Source: Bacteroidota bacterium
GTDB taxonomy: Bacteria; Bacteroidota; Bacteroidia; Bacteroidales; Dysgonomonadaceae
Length of the DNA: 46,574 nt
Assembly (NCBI GenBank): GCA_023388315.1
Contig: JAEWGM010000005.1
Span: forward strand, 1-46,574
Direction: 5' to 3'
In this document: one piece after another, positions 1 to 8,048 of the stretch
How the letters are laid out: each line of letters begins with the position of its first letter
Position numbering within the stretch: position 1 is the stretch's first letter
The notes under the pieces: generated by a model
Database searches by the model: none
What the model was told of the DNA's origin: nothing
Seen by the model: the letters and a program-made list of their open reading frames with translations, nothing else
Program-made: the position numbers and the translations under genes

Positions 1-219
1 GATATCTCAATTTACGCCACAAAAACTCAAAAATCACAGAAGAAATCTTGTTCTCTGCAAAAAACAAAAAACAGAACTGATGGTTTTGTCAATCCTGTTT
101 TTTTTAAGAGAATTTCACGAATGTCCCCAGAAAGATACAATTCGTCAACAGCCTGTTGATGAATTGCAAAACATCCTTTTTAGAATATCTTGAGGACACC
201 CCATCTGTATTTTTACTAA

Positions 220-494
220 ATGTTTTTAAATCCAGAACAAGCGATTTTTTACATTCAGAAAACACTTGCCAACAATTGGAGGAGGTCGGTGCTGTTAAAT
301 ATGATTGATGCCGATTTTTATGAGGCACAAGGAAAAGCATTGACAAACTTTTCTCAAATCCCACCCGACACGCAGGAGGATCTTGCTCAACGAATAACAA
401 ATGAGGCATCTTTGATTTTCTGTCTACAACAGAAGGCTGTCGAAAAAAAAGAGTTGAAAATGCCTTAACCGAAAACATCACGAAGTTTTTATAG
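220..494 (+). pseudogene. DUF1016 (YhcG-type PDDEXK nuclease) fragment, frameshifted
   Basis: An 82-codon reading frame from 220 carries a block typical of the DUF1016 N-terminal region: FYIQKTLANNWRRSVL followed by YEAQGKALTNF. The resemblance stops near position 400. After a shift of frame the next expected block reappears as FDFLSTTEG and then RVENALTENITKFL, ending at the tag stop at 492-494. So a single frameshift splits what was one protein. Everything before the FYI block is missing, as is the C-terminal PD-(D/E)XK nuclease domain. Intact family members are about 330-370 residues; fewer than 95 codons remain here. This is a dead remnant; the family assignment is from remembered motif similarity. 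Confidence 0.72.
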
Positions 495-551
495 CAATTG
501 AGAACTCACTCTACTAAACACAAGTCATCTTTCGGTCATTTTTAAAACAAA

Positions 552-583
552 AAACGCTGTAAAATTCTCATTCTACAGCGTTT
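552..583 (-). terminator. Probable terminator of the tRNA-Gly transcript
   Basis: A 10-bp perfect stem (AAACGCTGTA at 552-561 with TACAGCGTTT at 574-583) encloses a 12-nt loop. Read on the minus strand the stem is followed by a T-rich run, as expected for an intrinsic terminator about 50 nt after the 3' end of the tRNA. It may work in both directions. Confidence 0.7.
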
Positions 584-632
584 ATTTGATTATCTGGAGC
601 GGAAAATAAACTTCTCGTCTCTTTTCCTCAGA

Positions 633-704
633 GCGGAAAACGAGACTCGAACTCGCGACCCCAACCTTGGCAAGGTTGTGCTCTACCAACTGAGCTATTT
701 CCGC
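633..704 (-). tRNA. tRNA-Gly (anticodon GCC)
   Basis: The 72-nt cloverleaf folds fully on the minus strand: 7-bp acceptor GCGGAAA/TTTCCGC, D-stem GCTC/GAGC, anticodon stem CAACC/GGTTG with loop TTGCCAA (anticodon GCC), and T-stem GCGAG/CTCGT with loop TTCGAGT. No CCA is encoded. Two truncated copies of its 5' half lie just upstream, between this gene and its likely promoter. Confidence 0.95.
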
Positions 705-720
705 ATATTTTATTATTTTA

Positions 721-773
721 CAACCTTGGCAAGGTTGTGCTCTAGTCCCGATGCATCGGGAAGCTATTTCCGC
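721..773 (-). repeat. Truncated tRNA-Gly copy with a palindrome replacing the D-loop
   Basis: Read on the minus strand, the segment begins GCGGAAATAGCT exactly like the real tRNA-Gly. It then has a 16-bp perfect palindrome (TCCCGATGCATCGGGA, 746-761) where the D-loop should be, resumes with the D-stem 3' side and the complete anticodon arm with GCC loop, and stops. The variable region, T-arm and 3' acceptor strand are absent, so it cannot be a functional tRNA. Confidence 0.75.
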
Positions 774-793
774 AGTTATATATTTTTGTTTGT

Positions 794-823
794 TAGTCCC
801 GACACTTCGGGAACTGCTTCCGC
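794..823 (-). repeat. Second, shorter tRNA-Gly-like remnant with hairpin
   Basis: On the minus strand this starts GCGGAAGCAG, similar to the tRNA-Gly 5' end. It is followed by a TCCCGA/TCGGGA hairpin at 797-812 with a 4-nt loop, then CTA. The junctions match those of the copy at 721-773, so both probably come from one ancestor that already carried the palindrome. Confidence 0.55.
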
Positions 824-843
824 TATCATTTGATTTTGGACTG

Positions 844-851
844 CAAAGATA
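844..851 (-). promoter_or_regulatory. Candidate -7 box (TATCTTTG) for the tRNA-Gly transcript
   Basis: The minus strand reads TATCTTTG, the Bacteroidota TAnnTTTG -7 element, about 20 nt ahead of the first tRNA-like remnant. No good TTTG was found 19 nt upstream. Transcription from here would run through both remnants into the intact tRNA-Gly. Confidence 0.45.
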
Positions 852-875
852 ACGGCTTTTTTTGAACTTTGGAAA

Positions 876-1358
876 TTATTTTTCAAAAAATATCAATCCC
901 GCGATGTCCGATAGGTATTTTTTATCCACTTCGTTGAAATGATGAAGAAATTCGCTGTCCACATCAAGTACGGCGGCTACTTTACCGTTATGGAAAATAG
1001 GAACCACAATTTCTGACTTGGAGTGTGCGCTGCAAGCGATATGTCCCGGAAATTTATCCACATCGGGAACGATAATCGTTTGTTTTTTTTCCCACGCCGT
1101 TCCGCAAACACCTTTTCCAAAGGAAATGCGTGTGCAGGCAACCGGGCCTTGAAACGGGCCAAGCACTAATTGATTGTCTCTCACAATATAAAATCCTACC
1201 CAAAAAAAGCCAAAGACTTCTTTCAACGCCGCCGCGACATTCGCCATATTGGCTATCACATCGGTTTCGGCTTCCAGCAACGATTGTAGTTGCGGCAACA
1301 ACGCTTCGTATTTCTCTTCTTTGGAACTTTCGCTTGATACGATAATTTCTTCCGCCAT
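876..1358 (-). CDS. msrC: Free methionine-(R)-sulfoxide reductase (GAF domain)
   Basis: This 160-residue single GAF-domain protein reduces free methionine-(R)-sulfoxide in the cytosol, part of oxidative-damage repair. The sequence keeps the three cysteines of the family: Cys75 (GPVACTRI), Cys85 (GVCGTA) and Cys109 (HIACSAHSKSE). Their spacing of 10 and 24 residues equals that of the E. coli enzyme (Cys84, Cys94, Cys118). The GAF core FWVGFYIV and the closing VLDVDS strand are present, and the length is normal. The gene starts with ATG and precedes the tRNA-Gly region on the same strand; it lies 70 nt downstream of the OmpA-type lipoprotein gene and might share its transcript. The function follows from the conserved Cys triad. 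Confidence 0.9.
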   Translation of the reverse strand: MAEEIIVSSESSKEEKYEALLPQLQSLLEAETDVIANMANVAAALKEVFGFFWVGFYIVRDNQLVLGPFQGPVACTRISFGKGVCGTAWEKKQTIIVPDVDKFPGHIACSAHSKSEIVVPIFHNGKVAAVLDVDSEFLHHFNEVDKKYLSDIAGLIFFEK

Positions 1359-1428
1359 GGTTTATCCAATTAAAAATCGCACTGCCGATAGCACGGCAGC
1401 GCGATTTAATTCATATGTCAACTGTTTT

Positions 1429-2121
1429 TTAACGAGTTTGCTCTTGAGCTTCTTTAATCATTTTCGCGTTAGGAAGAATGTAAACTTCCACGCGGCGGTT
1501 TTGAGCTCTTCCGCTTACAGTGCTGTTATCAGCCACGGGTTGCGTTGAACCAAACCCTTGAGAAGCCATGCGGTTTCCTGAAATACCTTTGGAAACGAGG
1601 TAGTTGTAAACCGATTCTGCACGGCGCTGAGACAACGGATTGTTGATAGCGTCGCTACCGGTGCTGTCGGTGTGGCCGTAAATTTTCACATCGGTGTCGG
1701 GGTTATTTTGCAACGAAGTGGCAAATTTATCCAACGATGCGCGTGACGCGGTATTCAATGTGCTTGAATTAGTAGCAAACAAAATTCCTGATTCAAAAGT
1801 AACTTTAATTGCTTCGCCTTCGTTAATTTTTTCTACTTGTGCACCTTCAATTTGTTCCAATTCGGCAGCTTGTTTGTCCATTTTGTTGCCAATGATAGCT
1901 CCGGCAGTACCACCAAGAACAGCGCCAATTCCTGCGCCAATGGCTGCTCCACGTCCACCTCCGGCAACCGCGCCTACTCCGGCACCCACAGCGGCACCTG
2001 CTCCGGCGCCAATTCCGCCGCCTTTAACCGTATTACTTGCTCCACAACTTGATAATACCATTGCACCTCCTAAAAGGGCAATAGCCAATAATTTTGATAC
2101 TTGTTTCATAGTTAGTTTCAA
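1429..2121 (-). CDS. OmpA-family lipoprotein with glycine-zipper segment
   Basis: A 230-residue predicted outer-membrane lipoprotein. A signal peptide ends in the lipobox LSSC (acylated Cys26). A Gly/Ala-rich glycine-zipper region follows (about residues 33-80, repeated GAGAGAAVGAGVG-type units), then an OmpA peptidoglycan-binding domain (about 105-215) with the motif GHTDSTGSDAIN, the LSQRRAESV helix and the closing NRRVEVYI. Such proteins tether the outer membrane to peptidoglycan. The second Met (residue 5) is a possible alternative start. The acidic small protein gene ends 51 nt upstream on the same strand. Confidence 0.9.
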   Translation of the reverse strand: MKLTMKQVSKLLAIALLGGAMVLSSCGASNTVKGGGIGAGAGAAVGAGVGAVAGGGRGAAIGAGIGAVLGGTAGAIIGNKMDKQAAELEQIEGAQVEKINEGEAIKVTFESGILFATNSSTLNTASRASLDKFATSLQNNPDTDVKIYGHTDSTGSDAINNPLSQRRAESVYNYLVSKGISGNRMASQGFGSTQPVADNSTVSGRAQNRRVEVYILPNAKMIKEAQEQTR

Positions 2122-2172
2122 TTTTTAAATAAATAACTTAGTTGGTTTTAATTTAATATTGTATAATCAAAT

Positions 2173-2499
2173 CTACTCTTCAAAAAGATTTAACGTGTCG
2201 CAATAGGCCAATTCTCCGGCAACAATTGCTTCAATTTCTTCATCGGTGTATTCTCTCACATCGTCTTTGCGCGCGTTTTTGAGCACGAAATCCAACAGCT
2301 CGTCCTCATCAATCTCCACTTCGGTGTCGTCGTTTTCTTCCAGAAATCCTTTTTCCTCATAAAATTCGTAGATTAAATCGACAATGTAGTTCACCTCATC
2401 GGTAGAAAATTCACCTTTCATTTCTTCAGGTAAGTGATTTTGGATAAATCTTACAGACTCATCTTCATCATATTCAAGCGATTTGTTTTCTTCATTCAT
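2173..2499 (-). CDS. Conserved acidic hypothetical protein
   Basis: A 108-residue protein in which 38 residues (about 35%) are Asp or Glu. It has no signal peptide and no membrane segment. It looks largely helical, with acidic stretches such as EENDDTEVEIDEDELLDF in the middle. I recognise it only as the kind of short acidic protein common in Bacteroidales genomes and can assign no function. Its steady codon pattern and its position 51 nt ahead of the OmpA lipoprotein gene support a real gene, possibly in the same transcript. Confidence 0.7.
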   Translation of the reverse strand: MNEENKSLEYDEDESVRFIQNHLPEEMKGEFSTDEVNYIVDLIYEFYEEKGFLEENDDTEVEIDEDELLDFVLKNARKDDVREYTDEEIEAIVAGELAYCDTLNLFEE

Positions 2500-2703
2500 A
2501 TCAAAAAAACTTTTTTCGTAATAAATTAACTCTTGTTTAAAATATGATTCTTGTTAATCCTATTTTATTCAATTAAACAATTAAAAAAAAAATAAGTTCA
2601 CAGGTTTCTCGCGTGTGAAAGTTGGGTGCGACGTTTTGAAGCAAATTATGGGGATAAATAGGGCATTTTTGGGGTTACCTACGTTCTATTCGCGGGGAAA
2701 AAC

Positions 2704-2711
2704 TATATTTG
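2704..2711 (+). promoter_or_regulatory. Candidate -7 box (TATATTTG)
   Basis: TATATTTG fits TAnnTTTG and lies about 30 nt ahead of the ATG at 2742 of the DUF6261-like gene. No convincing TTTG lies 19 nt upstream. The box favours the ATG start over the in-frame TTG at 2709, which falls inside the promoter. Confidence 0.45.
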
Positions 2712-2741
2712 CATTCGGAAACTAAAAAAACATACAATGTT

Positions 2742-3470
2742 ATGCAAGTAAACACAAAAAGGCTACGCAAAAAAGAACTGATTGAGTTTGTACGGATGCT
2801 CATTGCCGAAAGTACAGAAAATATAGGCGCTCCGATTACCGACCCCATTTCATTGAAATACATTGAGACAATGCAAAACGAGGCTGCGGAATTGGAAAAA
2901 GCAAGTCAAAAAATTGATTCTGATGAGAAAAACCAGCAATTAATTGAGGCAGACAGGGTGCGCGACCGCGCGTTATCGGTTTTCAGGAGGTTGATGCAAG
3001 TGTATGAGCTGAGTGAAGACCAGTCGCCCGAAGCCATTGCCTATGAATTCCTGAACGCGTTGTGGATGAAAAAATACGATCCGCTCCCCTACCTTAGTTT
3101 AGCCGTGGAAACGGAAGGAATTGACGATTTACTTTTCGATTTACGCACGGAAAAATATGCCAACCATCTGACTACTTTAAACTTGGAGGAATCTGTGGCA
3201 AAGATTAAAGAGGCCAACGAGGCGTTTAAAACGGTGTATGGTGAGAATCCGGAAGAGAATGAGATAAAACCCACTTTCGATGCTCGCATTTTAAAAACGG
3301 AACTGATGGACACCATAAAACAATACATTGATTATATAAAAGTGACTTCGGAAACATCGGACAATAAAGAGGCGATGCAGCTATACAAAGTCATTCTTTC
3401 CACGGTGAGCAAGTTTAACGAACAGTTGGCTCAACGGCACTCTGGGGGTATTGTTGATGAAGGTGAATAA
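2742..3470 (+). CDS. DUF6261-family protein
   Basis: A 242-residue, mostly helical cytoplasmic protein without signal peptide or membrane segment. The start is set at the ATG at 2742 (MQVNTKRLRKKELIEF) because the longer in-frame TTG at 2709 overlaps a promoter-like TATATTTG. It resembles the DUF6261 family of Bacteroidales, proteins of about 240 residues with unknown function that begin with a similar basic helix (RLRKKELIEFVRMLI). It is transcribed alone, convergent with yidC, and the two share a bidirectional terminator at 3551-3583. The family call is from memory of sequence style; no biochemical role is known to me. Confidence 0.65.
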   Translation: MQVNTKRLRKKELIEFVRMLIAESTENIGAPITDPISLKYIETMQNEAAELEKASQKIDSDEKNQQLIEADRVRDRALSVFRRLMQVYELSEDQSPEAIAYEFLNALWMKKYDPLPYLSLAVETEGIDDLLFDLRTEKYANHLTTLNLEESVAKIKEANEAFKTVYGENPEENEIKPTFDARILKTELMDTIKQYIDYIKVTSETSDNKEAMQLYKVILSTVSKFNEQLAQRHSGGIVDEGE

Positions 3471-3550
3471 ACAAATTACCGCGTTTGGACGATGACTGGC
3501 CTAACGGATTTTTTTACATCGTCGCACATAAAAAAATTATCCCAATAACA

Positions 3551-3583
3551 AAAAAACCGAAAACGGACGTTCTCGGTTTTTTT
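3551..3583. terminator. Bidirectional terminator between the DUF6261 gene and yidC
   Basis: The stem AAAAAACCGA (3551-3560) pairs with TCGGTTTTTTT (3573-3583) around a 12-nt loop. It gives a U-run in the plus direction after the DUF6261 gene and, because the left arm is A-rich, also on the minus strand after yidC. Confidence 0.85.
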
Positions 3584-3601
3584 GTATCTAATGGGAAAAT
3601 A

Positions 3602-5599
3602 TTATCTTCTATAATTCCTTTTAGCTGTCGCTTTGGCTCTTTCGCGCGCTTGTTTTTCCTGCATTTTCTGCGCTTCAGCTAAACGCGCCATAAAACCCGA
3701 TTGTTTGCGCGGTTTCTTTTTATTGGCTTCCAGTTCTGCCAACAATTTTTCCTCATCCACAAACTTCTTAAATGAGAAAGTGATTAATATGGTAATCAGC
3801 GTAGAAAGGAAATAGTAATAGTTCAAGCCCGCGGGATACGAGTTTAGGAAGAAAAACATAAATACGGACATAAAAATGGGCATATGCTTCATTCCTGCCA
3901 TGGATTGCTGGCCGGTATCGGCAGCAGCCATTGTGTGACGTGTGTACACCACGTTTACGATGGTCATCAACAAACAGAATAAGCTGATATGATTACCTAA
4001 GAACCTGGAGATAAAGGGAATATTTCCTTCCCACGAAATGATGGAGTCAAAGGTAGATAAATCTTCTGCCCAAAGGAAGCTCTCGCCACGCAACTCAATA
4101 GCCGACGGGAAAAAGAAGAACAGCGCCAACAACACCGGCATTTGAATGAGCTGCGGCAAACATCCACTCATGGGGCTTACGCCCACTTTGTTGTAAAGTT
4201 CCATGGTGGCTTGCTGGCGTTTCATCATCATTTCGCGGTCTTGCCCCGGATATTTCTCTTCCAGCGCTTTTATCTGTGGGCGCAACACCCGCATTTTTGC
4301 CGACGATTTAAACGATTTGAACGTAAGCGGAGAAACAATTATTTTCACCATCAAAGTGAGGATGAGAATGATTAACCCCATATTCCAATTCAGGGAAAGG
4401 AAGAAGTTAAACACGGGAATAACAAACCACTTGTTAATCCAACTCAACCACCTATAACCCAAGTACACCAACTCCTGCAAGTCTAACTTATCGGAACTGT
4501 CCGCTACGTTTTGATCATACGCCTTGAGCGTTTTGTAATGCACCGGGCCGAAATAATAGTTAAAACCGGCGGTAATTAAATCCTCATCGGCGCTCATGGT
4601 GATGGGCATCCACGCTTCGGCTTTGTATTCTTTTAAATACTCTTCGCTTTGAAGCACGGTGGACGATAAAATGGCGTTGTTGAACGGTTTGTCGCCAATA
4701 ACCACGGCAGAGAAAAATTGGTCTTTAAACGCGAACCATTTCAGTGGTTCGGTAAGTTCTTTTTTATCGGTTTTAGACTCGCTCATCCGCTGCACATCTT
4801 GTTTGTCGTATTTATAATGGATGCGTGAAAAGCGGTTTTCAAAGTTTCTTCCTTTTTCTTGACGGCGAAGTTTTTGTTCCCAATTCATTTTAAAGTTGGT
4901 GAGGCTCTCCGGGTGCAGGCCGTTGCGCATTCCCGAAACGCGAATATCGAAATTCATCATATATTCATCGGCCGGAAGCGTGTAAACAAAGTCAATATAC
5001 TGGTTGCCACCGCTTTGCAAACGCATCGTTACCGACCTGCCATCGGCAGAAGTGATGGGTGTAAACACCTGATCTTCTGTGGAAAGACGCACACTGTTCC
5101 GATTGTAAAGTTCTAGGTTGAAACGGGCTTCATCGCCTTCAAACAAGAAAAGGCTATCGCCGTTGTATCGCAATCGGTCTTTTATTTGCACGGAATAAAC
5201 GGCTCCGCCTTGTGGGTTTAACACAACTCTCACATGCTCGTTTTCCAGCACGGGCATATCGCTGCTTTCCGCGATAGACATACCGGTTCCTAAAGAATCC
5301 GTCGGTGCGGCTTGCACCGTGGAATCAGTGTCTGCCGTTAAAGAGTCTGTCAACGCGGTGGCGGGTTGTCCCACACCGAAAAATTCAGCTACCGTATTTT
5401 GTTGCTGCGTGAGAGAAACCTCACTCTTGGTGGTTTGCTGCTGTGCCGCCCTCTCGGCGCGTTGTGTTTCCACCAATTCCAGCGAATCGCGCAAACGCTT
5501 TTGTTGAGCCAATTGCTCTTGCGTTGGGCGATTATAAATTGAAAATCCAATAATAATTGCTGCAATTAAAAGCAGCCCGGTGATTGTATTCTTATCCAT
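3602..5599 (-). CDS. yidC: Membrane protein insertase YidC
   Basis: A 665-residue YidC/Oxa1 insertase, which places membrane proteins into the inner membrane with or without SecYEG. An N-terminal transmembrane helix (MDKNTITGLLLIAAIIIGF) is followed by a long periplasmic domain (about 30-380) that starts with a Gln/Ser/Thr-rich linker. The conserved five-helix core follows from about 400: LGYRWLSWINKWFVIPVFNFF, then NWNMGLIILILTLMVKIIVSPLTFKSFKS, a coiled cytoplasmic hairpin, PLIQMPVLLALFFFFPS, and two closing helices. The tail is Lys/Arg-rich, as expected for ribosome contact. The protein is longer than the E. coli one (548), usual for Bacteroidota. It lies 80 nt downstream of pyrG on the same strand. 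Confidence 0.97.
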   Translation of the reverse strand: MDKNTITGLLLIAAIIIGFSIYNRPTQEQLAQQKRLRDSLELVETQRAERAAQQQTTKSEVSLTQQQNTVAEFFGVGQPATALTDSLTADTDSTVQAAPTDSLGTGMSIAESSDMPVLENEHVRVVLNPQGGAVYSVQIKDRLRYNGDSLFLFEGDEARFNLELYNRNSVRLSTEDQVFTPITSADGRSVTMRLQSGGNQYIDFVYTLPADEYMMNFDIRVSGMRNGLHPESLTNFKMNWEQKLRRQEKGRNFENRFSRIHYKYDKQDVQRMSESKTDKKELTEPLKWFAFKDQFFSAVVIGDKPFNNAILSSTVLQSEEYLKEYKAEAWMPITMSADEDLITAGFNYYFGPVHYKTLKAYDQNVADSSDKLDLQELVYLGYRWLSWINKWFVIPVFNFFLSLNWNMGLIILILTLMVKIIVSPLTFKSFKSSAKMRVLRPQIKALEEKYPGQDREMMMKRQQATMELYNKVGVSPMSGCLPQLIQMPVLLALFFFFPSAIELRGESFLWAEDLSTFDSIISWEGNIPFISRFLGNHISLFCLLMTIVNVVYTRHTMAAADTGQQSMAGMKHMPIFMSVFMFFFLNSYPAGLNYYYFLSTLITILITFSFKKFVDEEKLLAELEANKKKPRKQSGFMARLAEAQKMQEKQARERAKATAKRNYRR

Positions 5600-5679
5600 T
5601 TCTACATTAGCTCATCGCCTTTGTGATTCGGCTGTTGCTTTTTATTCTGTTTTATTGCTTGTCAAACGCAAGTTTATTT

Positions 5680-7299
5680 CTACTTTTTAGTTTCTTTTTT
5701 CGATTCAGAAGCGGCTTTCATAAAGCTCATAAACAACGGATTGGGCGAAATAACCGTGCTGTTGTATTCCGGATGGAACTGTACACCCATATACCAACGT
5801 AACTCCGGAACCTCCACAATTTCAACCAGATTGGAGTCGGGATTTATGCCCGTGCACTTCATTCCGGCCGCTTCAAAACGATCTTTGTAATCGTTGTTGA
5901 ACTCGTATCTATGTCTGTGTCTTTCCTGAATCTTCGTTTTTCCATACGCGGCATATGCCAACGATCCTTTTTTAATGGCGCAGTCATATGCGCCCAACCG
6001 CATGGAGGCGCCCATGTTAGTGATGTTTTTTTGCGCATCCATTAAATCGATGACTTTGTCTTTGGCTTTTGGGTCCATTTCAGAGGAATTGGCATCGTCC
6101 ATTTTTAGAACGTTTTGCGCAAATTCAATCACCATGCACTGCATTCCCAAGCAAATGCCAAAAGTAGGAATGTTGTTTGTGCGGGCGTATTGCAGCGCGA
6201 GAAATTTTCCTTCGATGCCTCGTTGTCCAAAACCCGGTGCAATAACTATGCCATCGGCATTTTTAAGTGTCTCTGCCACATTGTCCGCATTTATTTTCTC
6301 GGAATGGCAAATATCAAGGCAAAGTTTGCGGTCGTTGTAGATGGCCGCTTGCGATAAGGCTTCGGTAATGGATTTATACGCGTCGGGCAGCTCGGCATAT
6401 TTGCCCACCAGTTTGATGCGGACTTCTTTTTTGGCGTCTTTTCTTTTCTTTAAAAAAGCATTCCAAGGCTCCAATTTAGGCTTATTGCCGAGCGGCATAT
6501 TCAGTTTGCGAAGCACCACTTCATCCATTCCCTGTTTTTGCATCATCACGGGTACTTCGTAAATGGTGGAAACATCAATAGACTGCATTACAGCACCTTG
6601 CTCCACGTTACAAAACAATGCCACTTTGTCGAGAATTTCCTTGTTCAACTTCCGGTCGGTGCGCAACACCAACATATCGGGTTGAATACCCAACGATTGA
6701 AGCTCTTTTACAGAGTGTTGCGTGGGTTTTGTTTTTACCTCGCCCGCCGCGGCAATGTAGGGCACAAATGTAAGGTGCAAACAAAAACAGTTTCGCCCCA
6801 GCTCCCAACGAAGTTGCCGAACAGCTTCCAAAAAAGGCGTAGACTCAATGTCACCCACCGTTCCGCCAATTTCGGTAATCACAAAATCGAATTTGTTTCT
6901 CACGCCCAATTGCTTTACGTTGCGTTTAATTTCGTCGGTGATATGCGGAATTACCTGCACGGTTTTCCCCAAATAATCGCCACGGCGCTCTTTTTGAATG
7001 ACATTTTGATAAATTCGCCCGGTGGTAATGTTGTTGTCTTTGGTGGTTTGAATGTTGAGGAAACGTTCATAATGGCCCAAATCCAAATCGGCTTCGTGCC
7101 CATCAACGGTCACAAAACATTCGCCGTGTTCATACGGATTGAGCGTGCCCGGATCCACATTGATATAAGGATCAAACTTTTGAATGGTTACTTTATAGCC
7201 TCTCGCCTGCAATAATTTGCCCAACGATGAAGCAATAATTCCTTTTCCCAAAGAGGAAACTACGCCTCCAGTAACGAAAATGTACTTTGTATCAGCCAC
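5680..7299 (-). CDS. pyrG: CTP synthase (glutamine-hydrolysing)
   Basis: A 539-residue CTP synthase, which aminates UTP to CTP with ATP and glutamine. The N-terminal synthetase domain opens with KYIFVTGGVVSSLGKGI (P-loop-like) and contains DPYINVDPGTLNPYEHGE. The C-terminal class I glutamine amidotransferase domain has the nucleophile motif GICLGMQC and the His-Glu pair in QFHPEYNS. The start is GTG (minus-strand positions 7299-7297), giving MADTKYIF. A -7-like box TACCTTTG lies about 40 nt upstream, so it probably has its own promoter; yidC follows 80 nt downstream. The length matches the family. Confidence 0.98.
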   Translation of the reverse strand: MADTKYIFVTGGVVSSLGKGIIASSLGKLLQARGYKVTIQKFDPYINVDPGTLNPYEHGECFVTVDGHEADLDLGHYERFLNIQTTKDNNITTGRIYQNVIQKERRGDYLGKTVQVIPHITDEIKRNVKQLGVRNKFDFVITEIGGTVGDIESTPFLEAVRQLRWELGRNCFCLHLTFVPYIAAAGEVKTKPTQHSVKELQSLGIQPDMLVLRTDRKLNKEILDKVALFCNVEQGAVMQSIDVSTIYEVPVMMQKQGMDEVVLRKLNMPLGNKPKLEPWNAFLKKRKDAKKEVRIKLVGKYAELPDAYKSITEALSQAAIYNDRKLCLDICHSEKINADNVAETLKNADGIVIAPGFGQRGIEGKFLALQYARTNNIPTFGICLGMQCMVIEFAQNVLKMDDANSSEMDPKAKDKVIDLMDAQKNITNMGASMRLGAYDCAIKKGSLAYAAYGKTKIQERHRHRYEFNNDYKDRFEAAGMKCTGINPDSNLVEIVEVPELRWYMGVQFHPEYNSTVISPNPLFMSFMKAASESKKETKK

Positions 7300-7337
7300 G
7301 ACAGTGAAGTATTTTTATCTTTGATTTTTTAAAGGCA

Positions 7338-7345
7338 CAAAGGTA
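7338..7345 (-). promoter_or_regulatory. Candidate -7 box (TACCTTTG) for pyrG
   Basis: The minus strand reads TACCTTTG, matching TAnnTTTG, about 38 nt ahead of the pyrG GTG start. No clear -33 TTTG is present at the usual spacing. Confidence 0.45.
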
Positions 7346-7422
7346 CAAAAAAAAGAGCAATGCGCAGGCTGATGAGGGAGAAAAAACTTTGGATGGGTGA
7401 GAAGGGGCTTTGGACGAAGGGC

Positions 7423-7450
7423 ATTGAGTATTGAGCGGTGAGCGGTGAGC
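7423..7450. repeat. Short degenerate word repeat (TTGAG / GGTGAGC)
   Basis: An intergenic tract between the mesaconase beta gene and pyrG built of repeated words: attgagtattgagc followed by ggtgagcggtgagc. It is one of several such 6-9 bp word tracts in the window (see 9894, 10257, 24066, 24860, 35998, 36050). Confidence 0.55.
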
Positions 7451-7470
7451 AAAGTCGTCTCATGCAAAAA

Positions 7471-8028
7471 TCATTTCTCTTCAAACATTTCGCGGCCCTC
7501 TTCATACGCGTTATTGCCATGGCAATCAATGGCGACAATAACGGGTAACTCTTTCACAGTAAGTTTTCTGATGGCTTCGGTGCCGAGTTCTTCAAAAGCG
7601 ATTACTTCGGCACTTTCCACGCAGCGCGCCATCAAAGCGGCAGCGCCACCAATGGCGGCGAAAAAGACGCCTGTATGTTCTATGATGGCATCCACCACTT
7701 CTTTGTTTCGCAAGCCTTTGCCAATCATCACTTTGAGGCCTTCTTTTATTAAACGTGGAGAATAGGCATCCATCCTGCCGGCAGTGGTGGGCCCCACAGA
7801 ACCGATGGGCCTTCCCGGCTTGGCAGGCGCGGGCCCCGCGTAATAAACCGCTTGCCCGGCAAAATCGAACGGCATTGCCCTACCCTCTTCCAGCATCTCG
7901 AAAAGACGTTTGTGCGCGGCGTCGCGCGCGGTGTAAATGGTTCCCGAAATATACACCATATCTCCCGCTTTAAGGGAGCGGATCATTTCATCGGTAAAAG
8001 GTGCTTGAAGTATTTTTTTTTCTGCCAT
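7471..8028 (-). CDS. Fumarate hydratase/mesaconase class I, beta subunit
   Basis: A 185-residue beta (C-terminal type) subunit of a two-subunit class I, iron-sulfur hydro-lyase. It contains the family block PGRPIGSVGPTTAGRMDAYSP and the later GVFFAAIGGAAALMA. With the alpha subunit 20 nt upstream it would form one active enzyme. Given the cluster, the likely reaction is hydration of mesaconate to citramalate, with fumarate to malate as an alternative; class I fumarases often accept both, so substrate preference cannot be read from sequence. It is the last gene of the glutamate-fermentation transcript. Confidence 0.88.
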   Translation of the reverse strand: MAEKKILQAPFTDEMIRSLKAGDMVYISGTIYTARDAAHKRLFEMLEEGRAMPFDFAGQAVYYAGPAPAKPGRPIGSVGPTTAGRMDAYSPRLIKEGLKVMIGKGLRNKEVVDAIIEHTGVFFAAIGGAAALMARCVESAEVIAFEELGTEAIRKLTVKELPVIVAIDCHGNNAYEEGREMFEEK

Positions 8029-8048
8029 AATGTTGAATTATTTTTAAT

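Noticed and set aside
104..481. 125-codon minus-strand frame at the left end
   Set aside because: It is the antisense shadow of the DUF1016 remnant and shows no family sequence.
6538..7215. 225-codon plus-strand frame inside pyrG
   Set aside because: It lies entirely antisense to a clear CTP synthase and has His/Phe-rich composition typical of a shadow frame.
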